Positions 8,545-18,259 are shown, numbered from the stretch's first letter. The stretch: DNA of 63,357 nucleotides from Nostoc sp. CHAB 5834 (GCA_020829485.1 JAIVFU010000038.1:1-63357), one strand, 5' to 3'. A program made the numbers and translations. The notes: generated by a model from the sequence alone, not told the origin.

Positions 8545-8926
8545 AAACTTTGATTTTTAGGGGTTCCCAATGCTTAAAATTATCATTGATAGGAACCCAT
8601 AAGAACGGTCTTCCAGATTTTTATAGATATGGCGCACTGAAGTACGGTTAGCACATCTTTGCACCTCTAATTATTCAAAGGATAAACGGTATGAGCCATT
8701 TTCTACTATTTATTCATCCATTCTTTTCGTTACTATAAATCCCATTCTTATTTCAACCTGTAGATGTAGACAACCCCTTCTTAAGGTGGTATCGTAATTG
8801 CGATCGCAACATTTATGCTGTTAAATATTTAATTGTTTGTAACCAATAAGACTGAAGTAAACAAAAAAATTAAGTAAAATTTCTTATGCAAATTGTAAAT
8901 CTCCTATTTAGGTTTAATTATTAAAC
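8545..8926. promoter_or_regulatory. Divergent promoter region of chlM and the antiporter
   Basis: This 382-base gap separates two outward-facing genes, so it must hold both promoters. It is AT-rich, has one HIP1 octamer at about 8801 and no repeat element or small ORF that I can support. I cannot point to individual -10/-35 boxes with confidence. Confidence 0.5.
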
Positions 8927-11008
8927 ATGGCACTGAACTCGCTAACAGAAAGTCCTATTGTTGCATTTACAATTCTCTTAACAGTAATTTTTACTGTACC
9001 TCCTATATTTGAACGACTACGGCTACCTGGACTAGTGGGGTTGTTGGTAGCAGGTATATTACTAGGGCAAAATGGGCTAAAGTTGTTAAACCATGAGTCT
9101 GAAACTATTAATCTGCTCTCGGAGATCGGCAAACTTTATTTGATGTTTGTAGCAGGTTTAGAAATTGATTTAGAGCAGTTTCGTAAAACTAGAAATCGCT
9201 CAATTGGTTTTGGCATTTTAACATTTTTAGTTCCAATGATTGCTGGCATTGCAACAGGACGTTTATTCAACTTTGGTTGGAATGCCTCTGTCCTAATTGG
9301 TTCTTTACTGGCTTCTCATACCCTTTTGGCATATCCAATTGTGAGCCGTCTGGGAGTAGTAACGAATGAAGCTGTAACCGTCACGATTGGTGCCACAATT
9401 TTTACTGACACAGGTGCTTTGCTAGTATTAGCGATTTGTGTTGGAATTCACGGGGGGGAATTCTCCGCCTTAAGTTTAGCAATTTTATTAGGTGGATTAG
9501 CAATTTACACTGCTGTTGTCCTGTTTGGCTTTGACTGGGCAGGAAAAGAGTTTTTTCGCCGCTCTGGGGATGAACAAAGTAAGCAATTTTTGTTTATCTT
9601 ACTAGCATTATTTTTGGCATCTGTCGGAGCGCAGGTAATTGGAGTCGAAAAAATTGTTGGTGCTTTTTTAGCAGGTTTAGCTGTCAACGACGTTCTGGGA
9701 CGTAGCCCCGTCAAAGAAAAAATTGAGTTTATTGGTAGTGTTTTATTTATCCCTTGTTTCTTTGTAGATATGGGATTATTGATTAATATTCCTGCATTTA
9801 TCAAAACCCTTAGTTCAATTTGGTTGACTCTGGTAATTGTAGTGGCTTTGATTGGTAGCAAATTTATAGCGGCATTCTTAGCAAAATTATTGTATCGCTA
9901 CAATACAGCAGAATTGCTAACAATGTGGTCATTGTCACTACCACAGGTAGCAGCCACACTAGCAGCAACATTGGTTGCTTATCAAACTGTAAATCCTGCT
10001 GGTGAGCGCTTAATTAGTGAAGCTGTCTTAAACAGTGTGATTGTGCTTATGCTGGTGACAGCAATTCTGGGGCCCATAATAACAGCACGATTTGCTTCTG
10101 CGTTACAGCTTTCTCAGTCAGATTTTGCAACAGATAGTTTGACAACTTGGTGGCAAGATAATGAAGATCAGCAAGTAGAAAAAAACCAATATCCATTTAC
10201 TGTATTAGTGCCCATATACAACCCTCAAACCCAGCGCTATCTAATAGAAATGGCAGCGCTACTGGCTAGTCATGAATCTGGAAGAATTGTGCCATTAGCT
10301 ATTACTAAAGCACATATTCAGATGGATGATCCACAATTAGTAACAGCACTCGACCAAAGCCGGGAAAGATTGAAATTAGCTAAAGAAATCAGTCAAGAAT
10401 TTGATGTGGAAGTATCACCAGCAATTCGGATTGATGATGATGCAGCTTTGGGGATTAGCCGCACCAGTCGAGAACAAAACGCTAGTTTAATAGTGATGGG
10501 TTGGTCGCGGACAACAGGTTTGCGGGCCCGCTTATTTGGTAATGTGATTGATAGCGTCTTCTGGTCTTCTCACTGTCCAGTAGCAGTAACACGCCTGTTA
10601 AGTAGTCCTAAGACAATTCAAAGAATTATTGTACCAGTTGGAGACTTAACGCGGCAAACTATAGGCGCTTTGAGATTTGCCCAAATTTTAGCTGATGTTA
10701 ATCAGGCGGAAGTTGTGTTGTTACACGTATCCGATCGCAAAACACCGCCGGCTCGGGTAGAAAACTTTGTATCTCAATTGTCTGATATTACTTCTAAAGG
10801 TCAGTTACAGGTGAATACGAATATCCAAACAATCAAGGGTGATGATGTTGCTAGAGTCATAATTCGGGAGGCTCAGGCATTTGATTTAGCGGTGTTACGT
10901 TCCGTTCGTTATCGCACAGCAGGTGGATTAGCCGTCAGCCAAGTTACAACGCAGTTACTTCGAGAATTGACCTGTTCAATTGTGTTGTTGGGAGAGCCTC
11001 ACTCGTGA
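8927..11008 (+). CDS. CPA2-type Na+(K+)/H+ antiporter with tandem universal-stress domains
   Basis: A 693-residue membrane exchanger. Residues 10-395 form the 12-13 helix sodium/hydrogen exchanger fold: LPGLVGLLVAGILLG near 31-45, LMFVAGLEIDLEQF near 72-85 and ATIFTDTGALL near 155. Residues about 425-560 and 565-690 are two USP-like domains; the first keeps an ASLIVMGWSR...GNVIDSVFWSSHCPVAV signature and the second ends SQVTTQLLRELTCSIVLLG, a nucleotide-binding-type tail used to regulate transporters. It probably exports Na+ or K+ in exchange for protons in pH or salt homeostasis; the ion is not decided by sequence. The ATG start at 8927 follows an AT-rich leader. Confidence 0.9.
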   Translation: MALNSLTESPIVAFTILLTVIFTVPPIFERLRLPGLVGLLVAGILLGQNGLKLLNHESETINLLSEIGKLYLMFVAGLEIDLEQFRKTRNRSIGFGILTFLVPMIAGIATGRLFNFGWNASVLIGSLLASHTLLAYPIVSRLGVVTNEAVTVTIGATIFTDTGALLVLAICVGIHGGEFSALSLAILLGGLAIYTAVVLFGFDWAGKEFFRRSGDEQSKQFLFILLALFLASVGAQVIGVEKIVGAFLAGLAVNDVLGRSPVKEKIEFIGSVLFIPCFFVDMGLLINIPAFIKTLSSIWLTLVIVVALIGSKFIAAFLAKLLYRYNTAELLTMWSLSLPQVAATLAATLVAYQTVNPAGERLISEAVLNSVIVLMLVTAILGPIITARFASALQLSQSDFATDSLTTWWQDNEDQQVEKNQYPFTVLVPIYNPQTQRYLIEMAALLASHESGRIVPLAITKAHIQMDDPQLVTALDQSRERLKLAKEISQEFDVEVSPAIRIDDDAALGISRTSREQNASLIVMGWSRTTGLRARLFGNVIDSVFWSSHCPVAVTRLLSSPKTIQRIIVPVGDLTRQTIGALRFAQILADVNQAEVVLLHVSDRKTPPARVENFVSQLSDITSKGQLQVNTNIQTIKGDDVARVIIREAQAFDLAVLRSVRYRTAGGLAVSQVTTQLLRELTCSIVLLGEPHS

Positions 11009-11134
11009 TGCGGGGAGTCAACGCCAGTAAAAAGGGAAAAGACTTGCGATCGCTTCTGCGTCATTTCTGCAAAATCCATTGCCTGTTTGTGTAAGTCTTG
11101 AATCTCGGTGATTATGAACATCAAACAAAAATTT

Positions 11135-11554
11135 TCATTCTCGCCAATTATCAATTACTAAAGGATATCCCAATGCTTGGATATTTTGATAATGTTTAGT
11201 ATTACCCGTTACTAAAACTAAATTATTTTTGATCGCTATAGAAGCTATTAAGACATCTGCTAATCCAATTGATTGTCCTGCTTTTTCTAAATCTGCCTGA
11301 ATAAGTCCTGAAATTTCTGCACAGTTTTGGTCTAAATGCAAAACTTCTAATTGAGATAAATCTGCCAAAAATTCTTGAATGCGGTCATTGCGATTTATTT
11401 TCCTCCATCCCTTGATGATTTCAGAAACAGTAATTACCGAAATTGTGTACTGTTGCCATATAGCTCTATAAGCAATAGCTTTAGCATTTATTTTAATATT
11501 TTTACCTTTGCGAATCTCTGATACAATGTCTGTATCAATTAAAGATTTTCTCAC
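11135..11554 (-). CDS. PIN-domain toxin (VapC-like ribonuclease)
   Basis: A 139-residue PIN nuclease, the normal size for a VapC toxin that cuts RNA using Mg2+. Acidic residues expected in the active site are visible: Asp in DTDIVSEIRKG near residue 7-9, Glu in VSEIIKGW near 44, Asp in GLADVLIASIAI near 98 and a distal N/D region in VTGNTKHYQ. It lies 14 bases downstream of a small acidic antitoxin gene on the same strand, the usual antitoxin-first order. Start ATG at 11554. Confidence 0.88.
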   Translation of the reverse strand: MRKSLIDTDIVSEIRKGKNIKINAKAIAYRAIWQQYTISVITVSEIIKGWRKINRNDRIQEFLADLSQLEVLHLDQNCAEISGLIQADLEKAGQSIGLADVLIASIAIKNNLVLVTGNTKHYQNIQALGYPLVIDNWRE

Positions 11555-11568
11555 AGCTAACTTAGTTT

Positions 11569-11787
11569 TTATAAATTCCTATGTTTTAAAATATCTGCAA
11601 CCATTGTATCAACTAATTCTGCTTCATTAGACCATTTACCGATAAAGGAATCATTAATAACTTCTGGTTGTGTTAGTTGCTCAATCATTGCTTTGATTAT
11701 GTCAGAAATTTCGCAATGATAAGTTTGTGTTAATTTTTCTATTTTTGCAAATGTTTCTTGATCTAGTTCAATTTCTATTTTTTTCAT
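11569..11787 (-). CDS. Antitoxin of the PIN toxin pair
   Basis: A 72-residue protein beginning KKIEIELDQETFAKIEKLTQ, a strand-helix pattern like ribbon-helix-helix DNA-binding antitoxins, then a C-terminal tail (ELVDTMVADILKHRNL) of the kind that covers the toxin active site. Two things support the role: size and position just upstream of the PIN gene. It should bind the toxin and repress the common promoter, which lies in the AT-rich 50 bases right of 11787. Confidence 0.78.
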   Translation of the reverse strand: MKKIEIELDQETFAKIEKLTQTYHCEISDIIKAMIEQLTQPEVINDSFIGKWSNEAELVDTMVADILKHRNL

Positions 11788-11859
11788 AATTCAGTTATTT
11801 TAGTGATAAGTTAAGTAATAATATTGTAACGCTATGAGTAATTATGGCGTATCTCTCTT

Positions 11860-12150
11860 TCACCGCCGAAACCAACTGCGTACCCAACGCCACAACCGAC
11901 GCAACCACACCCAAAACCCACGACGGGAGACTACAGGCGTTTTTGGTTGATAAAGACGCTCAATTGCGTTGTTGCAATCTTGCACATCAGCATCAAGTCC
12001 CATTGCTTGATATAGTTCACGGGCATTGCGATAAGCACCCAGCGCGTCTGATTCTCGGTTGACGTTTTCTAATGATGAGGCGAAATTTAGCCCAATCATC
12101 TCAATACTGCGTAGATTTTGAAGATTTGTAGCGACTGTTTTAAAAGTCAA
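11860..12150 (-). pseudogene. C-terminal remnant of a TPR-repeat protein
   Basis: The 96-residue frame contains one recognisable tetratricopeptide-like helix pair (YRNARELYQAMGLDADVQDC) followed by a basic, Trp/Arg-rich tail (RRGFWVWLRRLWRWVRSWF) of the kind found at the end of long Nostoc TPR proteins. The upstream TPR array is absent: immediately before the ATG lies the dispersed repeat at 12151-12179. I infer that the gene was cut by repeat insertion or deletion. A short expressed protein cannot be excluded, because the frame itself is intact. Confidence 0.55.
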
Positions 12151-12230
12151 GTGTAGGCGTAGTCCGTTGTAGACATCACTTTGTTTGTGGAGATTTATGA
12201 AAGCGATGCCTACGGTGGGCTACGCCTACG
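12151..12230. repeat. Two facing copies of the GCGATGCCTACGG repeat
   Basis: 12151-12179 carries the repeat in one orientation (GTAGGCGTAGTCCGTTGTAG) and 12202-12230 in the other (GCGATGCCTACGGTGGGCTA), 22 bases apart. Together they can form a long cruciform. They lie between the TPR remnant and the minisatellite. Confidence 0.75.
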
Positions 12231-12261
12231 CACCTGTGTATTTGATCGCGGTGCGACAAAG

Positions 12262-12480
12262 TTTGAAGTACCTCAACACGACTTTGAAGTACCTCAACAC
12301 GACTTTGAAGTACCTCAAAACGACTTTGAAGTACCTCAAAACGACTTTGGAGTACCTCAAAACGACTTTAAAGTACCTCAACACGACTTTGAAGTACCTC
12401 AAAACGACTTTGGAGTACCTCAAAACGACTTTGGAGTACCTCAACACGACTTTGGAGTACCTCAACATAACTTCGAGGTA
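12262..12480. repeat. 21-bp minisatellite, ten units plus a partial
   Basis: Ten complete 21-base units (TTTGAAGTACCTCAACACGAC and variants) start at 12262 and every 21 bases to 12451, followed by nine bases of an eleventh. Variation is almost confined to two columns (GAA/GGA/AAA and CAC/AAC). Because 21 is a multiple of three, four of the six frames stay open (for example FEVPQHD or VVLRYFK heptads), but no frame has a convincing start or ribosome site, so I read it as non-coding. The units abut without spacers, so it is not a CRISPR array. Confidence 0.9.
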
Positions 12481-12522
12481 TCTGTTGCTTATATAGCAGT
12501 CCTAAATCATTGGTGAAAAGTT

Positions 12523-12555
12523 AGATCCCCGACTTCTTAGAGAAGTCGGGGATCT
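12523..12555. repeat. Perfect 15-bp-arm palindrome
   Basis: AGATCCCCGACTTCT, a TAG loop and the exact reverse complement. It resembles the REP-like palindromes scattered in heterocystous cyanobacteria and could act as a terminator-like hairpin, though no gene ends next to it. Confidence 0.75.
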
Positions 12556-12670
12556 GGAGGGATCTGGACACTTAAGCTTTTTTCTTCCCCCTGCTTCTCT
12601 TCTTCCCCTGCCTCCCCTGCCTGCCTCAACCAAAAAATTCTTTAACCAAACGGTATTGGTTCCTCAACCC

Positions 12671-12838
12671 CAGGGCTATTTCATTCTCATCTAGCCCGCC
12701 TCAGAATGAATTCTGAGTCTAATAGCGAAAGTCGTCTAAAGACGACTGATCAAAGGTTAAAGTCCGTTTAAACGGACTTTAGGTACAAGAGAGGAACTTT
12801 AGCTCTGAGCGGTTTATGTCTAGAACGAAATAGCCCTA
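12671..12838. mobile_element. 168-bp MITE, CAGGGCTATTTC ends, 10-bp target duplication
   Basis: The left end reads CAGGGCTATTTCATTCT and the right end, reversed and complemented, TAGGGCTATTTCGTTCT. The ten bases TCCTCAACCC stand directly before (12661-12670) and directly after (12839-12848), a perfect target-site duplication. The interior has no ORF but three strong hairpins: CTCAGAAT/ATTCTGAG, AGTCGTCT/AGACGACT and a fully symmetric AAAGTCCGTTTAAACGGACTTT region. A relative with the same ends and a duplication of the same length is at 18418. Confidence 0.85.
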
Positions 12839-13141
12839 TCCTCAACCCAACCTACATCAGAATAATTCTTTAGGCAAAACCTACGCAGTATTGCCACTCT
12901 TCTATAAATGTTTTTCTCTCACATAAGAGGCAGAAATAACAAGAAACCTCCACATAAGTTTTATTTTTCTCCAAAGACAGCAAAACTTTTTCATGCAACA
13001 AGAGAAATTTGCTAATTATATTGTTAAATTTTGTAAAATTGATGTCTTCAAGACTAGAAACCTGATATCTAGATAGCTAAACTAACAAACAGTGCATCTG
13101 TACTGTTAATTATTAAAAGTAGATGTGGCGCTATAGCGTGA

Positions 13142-16100
13142 ATGATCCCAGTACAACTTATCCTCAAAAACTTTCTTAGTTACCGTGATGCAACTTTAGA
13201 TTTTCGTGGTTTGCATACGGCTTGTATTTCGGGTTCCAATGGTGCGGGTAAATCTTCACTTTTGGAAGCAATCACTTGGGCAATTTGGGGTGAAAGCCGC
13301 GCCACTGCTGAAGATGATGTTATCTATTCTGGTGCGAAAGAAGTTCGGGTTGATTTTACTTTCCAAAGTAATCAGCAAAAATATCGCGTGATTCGTACCC
13401 GAATTCGGGGAGGTACTAGCGTTCTGGAATTTCAAATCGAAATACCATCTGGGTTTCGCTCACTCACTGGCAAAGGGGTAAGAGCAACCCAAGATTTGAT
13501 TCTAGAACACATCAAGCTAGATTACGATACATTTATTAATTCTGCTTACTTACGCCAAGGGCGTGCAGATGAGTTCATGCTCAAACGCCCGACGGAACGC
13601 AAAGAAATTTTAGCGGAGTTGTTGAAACTCAATCAGTATGATGATTTGGAAGAACGGGCAAAGGAATCTTCTCGTCAGTTCAAAGCCAGGGCAGTAGAGT
13701 TAGAGCGTTCTTTGGAGTCGATTAAAATTCAGCTGCAACAACGGGAGACAACCGAAGCGCAAAGAGTCGAGTTAGAAGCTGAACTCAACCAACTGCAACA
13801 GATACAAGCTTTTGATAATATTCAATTACAAAGTTTGCAAGTTGTCCAGCATCAGCGCCAAAATTGGGAACAACAACTCAGTTTTGTAAAGCAGCAATAC
13901 CAAAATCTTACCCAAGATTGCGATCGCCTCCAACAAGAACAATCAGCTATTGGCTCTCAGCTATCAGATTTAGAAAAAATATTACACCAAGAAGCTGAAA
14001 TTAAAGCTGGATACGCCCAATATCAAAGTCTCCAATCTCAAGAAGAAGCCTTTGCTGTCAAATTTGAAGAATACACCCGCGCTGGGCAGACTCGCCAACA
14101 AAAGCAACAACAGCTTACCAAACAAATTCACGAAATCGAACGGCAACTGCAACAAGCCCAAGCCCAAATCGAAGCTTTGCAGCAACAAGAGCGAGACATT
14201 CAACAAACTCTGACTAAATCAGGTGAAGTAGAAGCCGCTTTGTCACAGCTAACCGCAGCCCGTCACCATGTTGCACGTTTAGATCAGCTGCAAATGCAAG
14301 TGACTCCTTTGTTGCAACAACGAGCAACTTTACAAAGCCAACTTGATCGCACTCATGCTGGTTTAGTAGCGCGACTCGAACAACTCCAAAGTACTGAGAA
14401 CCAATTGCAACGCCAGCACCGCCGCCAACCGCAATTGCAACAAGCGGTGATGGATGTGGCAATCCAAATTGAGGAACTGGAGAAAAAGCGGGTTTATTTG
14501 CAACGAGTGCAAGAAAAAGGGCAAGAAAGACGGCACTTTATCGAACGTTTGCAAGCTCATCAACGCGACTATGAAAAACTGCTGGGAGAATTAGAGCAAA
14601 AATTGCAAATGCTCCAAAATCCTGAAGCACTTTGTCCATTATGCGAACGTCCTTTAGATGAACATCACTGGAGCCGGGTGGTGGAAAAAACCCAGGCTGA
14701 GTTAGAGGATACTCAAGGGCAGTTTTGGGTAGTGCGGGAACAAATGGCTGTGTCAGACAGAGAAATACAGGTACTTAGGCAGGAATATCGGGAAATTTCC
14801 CAACAATTGGCGGGTTATGATGGTTTACGCGAACAACGGGGACAGTTGGCAGCCCAGTTAGAAGCTACAACTGATGTGCAACAACAGTTACAACAAATTG
14901 CTGGTGAAAAACAACATTTAGAGCGATCGCTCCAAGCTGGTGATTACGCTCCCGATAAACAAGCCGAACTCCGGCAGCTAGACCAATATTTGCAACAAGT
15001 TAATTATAATGAACAAGACCACGCCCTCGCCCGGAGTGAAGTTGAGCGGTGGCGTTGGGCAGAAATTAAACTCCAGCAGATTAAAGATGCTACTAAGCGA
15101 CAAGCGCAACTATTAGCCCGAAAACCAGAATTACAATCCCAAATTGCTCAATTACAAGCCAAAATCCAGCAGGATCAGATTGATTCTGAATGTGCTAGAC
15201 AAATCGCGGCTCTTGAGCGTCACATTAACGAAATTGGCTACAGTTCCGAGCAGCACAACAATCTGCGTATAGCTGTCCGCCAAGCTCAATCTTGGCATTT
15301 GCGGTATCAACAACTGCTGTCAGCCCAGCAGCAATATCCGCAACTCCAAACGAGATTGCAAGAGTTAGAGGACTCCAGAAGCGCCAGAGTAACGGAGCGG
15401 CAAAAACTCGGCGGACAAATTGAAAGCATTATCCAGCAATTACAAGCAACAGCTAACCCATCTGCCCAAATTCAAGCTATAGAGCAGCAGTTAGCAATAC
15501 GCAGACGGCAACTCGATGAGCAAATTGCAAAATTAGGGCGTTTAGAGCAGTTGGCGCATCAATTAGAAACGCTGCAAATTCAGTATGAACAACAGCACCA
15601 GCAATTACAATCTTGCAAGCAGGAATATCGTGTTTACCAGGAATTAGCGCAAGCTTTTGGTAAAAATGGCATCCAAGCACTGATGATTGAGAATGTGTTA
15701 CCGCAACTGGAAGCTGAGACAAATCAACTACTTTCGCGGTTGAGTGGAAATCAGTTTCATGTACAATTTATTACTCAAAAAGCTGGACGTAGTGCTAAAT
15801 CAACCAAGAAAAATGCCAAGCTGATAGACACGTTAGATATTTTAATCGCCGATTCTAGAGGAACGCGATCTTATGAAACTTACTCTGGTGGAGAAGCCTT
15901 TAGAATTAACTTTGCCATCCGTTTGGCACTAGCAAAATTATTAGCGCAACGGGCGGGGGCGGCGTTGCAATTGTTGATTGTGGATGAAGGTTTCGGTACA
16001 CAAGATGCCGAAGGATGCGATCGCTTGATTGCAGCGATTAATGCGATCTCCTCCGATTTTGCCTGCATCCTCACTGTCACCCACATGCCCCACCTCAAAG

Positions 16101-16168
16101 AAGCTTTCCAAGCCAGGATTGAGGTTAATAAAACTCAGGAAGGTTCGCAGTTGAGTTTGTCAATTTAA
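13142..16168 (+). CDS. sbcC: DNA repair ATPase SbcC (Rad50-like)
   Basis: SbcC is the ATPase partner of the SbcD nuclease, which opens hairpins and trims double-strand breaks. The 1008-residue length is typical. Walker A GSNGAGKSS lies near residues 31-39, the Q-loop region near 130, then two long glutamine-rich coiled-coil arms (about 170-490 and 510-860) around a zinc hook CPLC at about 498. The C-terminal half has the ABC signature YSGGEAFRINFAIRLALAKLL near 914 and Walker B LLIVDEGFGTQD near 944. No sbcD gene is adjacent, as is often so in cyanobacteria. In a genome so full of palindromes an SbcCD hairpin nuclease is of obvious relevance. ATG at 13142. Confidence 0.93.
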   Translation: MIPVQLILKNFLSYRDATLDFRGLHTACISGSNGAGKSSLLEAITWAIWGESRATAEDDVIYSGAKEVRVDFTFQSNQQKYRVIRTRIRGGTSVLEFQIEIPSGFRSLTGKGVRATQDLILEHIKLDYDTFINSAYLRQGRADEFMLKRPTERKEILAELLKLNQYDDLEERAKESSRQFKARAVELERSLESIKIQLQQRETTEAQRVELEAELNQLQQIQAFDNIQLQSLQVVQHQRQNWEQQLSFVKQQYQNLTQDCDRLQQEQSAIGSQLSDLEKILHQEAEIKAGYAQYQSLQSQEEAFAVKFEEYTRAGQTRQQKQQQLTKQIHEIERQLQQAQAQIEALQQQERDIQQTLTKSGEVEAALSQLTAARHHVARLDQLQMQVTPLLQQRATLQSQLDRTHAGLVARLEQLQSTENQLQRQHRRQPQLQQAVMDVAIQIEELEKKRVYLQRVQEKGQERRHFIERLQAHQRDYEKLLGELEQKLQMLQNPEALCPLCERPLDEHHWSRVVEKTQAELEDTQGQFWVVREQMAVSDREIQVLRQEYREISQQLAGYDGLREQRGQLAAQLEATTDVQQQLQQIAGEKQHLERSLQAGDYAPDKQAELRQLDQYLQQVNYNEQDHALARSEVERWRWAEIKLQQIKDATKRQAQLLARKPELQSQIAQLQAKIQQDQIDSECARQIAALERHINEIGYSSEQHNNLRIAVRQAQSWHLRYQQLLSAQQQYPQLQTRLQELEDSRSARVTERQKLGGQIESIIQQLQATANPSAQIQAIEQQLAIRRRQLDEQIAKLGRLEQLAHQLETLQIQYEQQHQQLQSCKQEYRVYQELAQAFGKNGIQALMIENVLPQLEAETNQLLSRLSGNQFHVQFITQKAGRSAKSTKKNAKLIDTLDILIADSRGTRSYETYSGGEAFRINFAIRLALAKLLAQRAGAALQLLIVDEGFGTQDAEGCDRLIAAINAISSDFACILTVTHMPHLKEAFQARIEVNKTQEGSQLSLSI

Positions 16169-16216
16169 CAATTCACTTCAAGAATCTTCATCGCCGTATC
16201 AGGCAATACAGTTCAG

Positions 16217-16594
16217 TTAAAGATTTTTGGTACTGATTTTAGACCTGTAGAGACGCGAAATTGTACTTCGTCCCGCTACGCTAATGATGTTGAATTTGTT
16301 CTCGTCGGTATCTATATCGTTGACGCTGAGGTTGTCCGTGGCACTGAGGTTGCCATTAACAACATTCAAGTCTTCGGTAATAGCACCTGTGGCGATACCA
16401 CTGATGGTAGCGGTGTCGTTTACGGGATTAATCGTAATAGTGAAGGTCTGGGCGGCAGAAGTATCCACCCCTCCATTGACTGTTCCTCCATCATCTTGCA
16501 GGATTGCTGTCACAACGGCTGAACCGTTGGCATTTGCCGCAGGAGTATAGGTCACGTTGCCAGAAGCATCGATGGCAGGCTGAACGCTAAACAA
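16217..16594 (-). pseudogene. Fragment of a large cadherin/VCBS-type surface protein
   Basis: The 125-residue frame matches the repeated module of giant cyanobacterial adhesins or calcium-binding proteins: FSVQPAIDASGNVTYTPAAN, then VTAILQDDGGTVNGGVDTS, FTITINPVNDTATISG and NLSATDNLSVNDIDTDENKF. There is an in-frame TGA a few codons upstream, no start of the parent gene, and the 3' end runs into a TGTAGAGACGCG repeat arm (16246 region), after which the sequence is meaningless. It is a decayed internal piece. Confidence 0.7.
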
Positions 16595-16831
16595 CTGATT
16601 TTGATAGTAACTTCAACACCCACCCCATAAGTCTTAAAGTTTGATACTGCCTCAAACCTAACTGTGACGGTGTAGATGAGAATGGTTTTCTCTACCTAAA
16701 AATGCCTCCAAGTCTTGCAGGTATGGAAATAAAAGGAAAACTATTGTATCAACTTCATCCTATTTCCTTCCAAAATATAAAAGCGAAAAAGATTGATATT
16801 AATGTTGTTCGCAGTATCTCTGCATTCTTCT

Positions 16832-18259
16832 TTAATTGTATTTTACCCGTGCATCAAGACCGTAGGAGCGGAGCATTTTTGATAGTGTTTCTGCTTGGGC
16901 GCGATCGCTAAATGCCCCAGCATTCACATAATCGCCTAGATGGGATTGCTCTGTGACAGCATAGGGTATATATTGTTGCACTTTACTCAGAGTATCATTA
17001 TTAGAAATTGGTACTATTACTCTGTAGGGATTATTTGCAACTAATGTGTTGCCATTGGTAACAGGCACTACGTTATTAGTAGGAGGTAAATAGCGATTAT
17101 TTTGAGGTGCTACATAGTCATTAGTCTCAGCAAATACATAACTATTATTTTCAGTATAATTGCCCCCATTGGAGCTATTCAACCCTAATGCTTCCCAAGT
17201 TTGCCAATCTACATTTCCAGTCGAATTCAGTCGAGAATATTGCTGGAATGCAATCACAGATTCTCTGGTGTAATCGTTGAAAACGCCATCAGGATTGCTA
17301 TTAAAGAAGCCCAACTGCGATAAACGCTCTTGAACTAATGTGACGTTTTCTCCGCGATCGCCTACAGTTAGATAATTTCTGCTTGATTGTTGAACAGCAT
17401 ATCCAGGTGTAGAGGCTCTACGCACTGACTCCAAAACTTGAGCATTGGCGATGCCATCAACAGGTAGGCGGTAATTTTGCTGGAATCGGGTGACAGCTTT
17501 TCTGGTCATTGGGCCAATATTCCCAGTGGCAGCAGTATTAAAATAACCTAGCTGCCGCAAACGTACTTGTAGTTCTCTCACTTGTTGATTTGAGAGACTT
17601 GCTCTGGCTGGAGTCCGAGAAGAACCCAGTAGTGCGTTCCAAGTTTGTTGATTCACAATCCCGTTAGCAGATATGCGATAATTTCGCTGGAATGCAATTA
17701 CAGCATCTCTAGTCATTGGGCCAAAATTCCCAGTGGGATTAGCATTCAAGTAGCCTAACTGCCGCAAACGCTGTTGCAACCTTGTCACGGCTGCACCAGT
17801 TTTCCCTTGGGAGAGAACAGGATATTGACCATTACTGATATTCCTGCTATAAGTTCTACTTTGACATGTTCGTTGCAAGGCTCTTTGAGTACTAACACCC
17901 ACAACACCATCAGCAGTTATTCTATTGGCTTGCTGGAATTTGATCACAGCATTCTGAGTCAAGCTAGCAAACTTGCCACTCACCGGGCCGTTAAAATAGC
18001 CTAACTTTTTTAAACACCTCTGGCTACTGCTAACTTCAGCGCCATTACTTCCTATTTTCTGAAGTGCTAAAGCTTGCCCAGCAATACTCAGGAGCCACGT
18101 AATCAGTGCCACGGATAAAAGACGCATCGCCGCACTACTAGATAACTTTTTCAAATTCTTTAATTTTAAATTAGCTACGCTAGGAATAACCTTGACGTTT
18201 TCAGATGCCTCGTAGACTGAAGCAAGCTTGGTTAAATAGCTATTTACCCCTGTTTCCAC
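16832..18259 (-). CDS. Peptidoglycan-binding protein with four PG_binding_1 repeats and SPOR-like end
   Basis: A 475-residue envelope protein. After a basic N-terminus, residues 45-65 (RLLSVALITWLLSIAGQALA) form a signal anchor. Four peptidoglycan-binding repeats follow at about 68-125, 142-210, 222-278 and 292-352, each with the LG(Y/F)xN...G.FG..TR.AV..FQ pattern and all slightly different. An Asn/Tyr-rich linker leads to a C-terminal SPOR-like unit (YVNAGAFSDRAQAETLSKML and LDARVKYN), which in other proteins binds denuded glycan at division sites. No hydrolase domain is present, so it is probably a wall-anchoring or scaffolding factor. The ATG at 18259 is used; residue 45 is another possible start. 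Confidence 0.87.
   Translation of the reverse strand: METGVNSYLTKLASVYEASENVKVIPSVANLKLKNLKKLSSSAAMRLLSVALITWLLSIAGQALALQKIGSNGAEVSSSQRCLKKLGYFNGPVSGKFASLTQNAVIKFQQANRITADGVVGVSTQRALQRTCQSRTYSRNISNGQYPVLSQGKTGAAVTRLQQRLRQLGYLNANPTGNFGPMTRDAVIAFQRNYRISANGIVNQQTWNALLGSSRTPARASLSNQQVRELQVRLRQLGYFNTAATGNIGPMTRKAVTRFQQNYRLPVDGIANAQVLESVRRASTPGYAVQQSSRNYLTVGDRGENVTLVQERLSQLGFFNSNPDGVFNDYTRESVIAFQQYSRLNSTGNVDWQTWEALGLNSSNGGNYTENNSYVFAETNDYVAPQNNRYLPPTNNVVPVTNGNTLVANNPYRVIVPISNNDTLSKVQQYIPYAVTEQSHLGDYVNAGAFSDRAQAETLSKMLRSYGLDARVKYN

Noticed and set aside
12262..12480. Possible CRISPR array
   Set aside because: Units are directly adjacent with no unique spacers, and no cas genes are in the window.
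12181..12516. Open frames in both directions over the minisatellite (heptad proteins)
   Set aside because: The frames are open only because the 21-base unit contains no stop in them; several overlap, none has a ribosome site, and unit variation is not biased to synonymous positions.
13982..14563. Minus-strand frames inside sbcC
   Set aside because: They mirror the Gln-rich coiled-coil coding of sbcC (Leu/Cys-rich shadows) and have no independent features.
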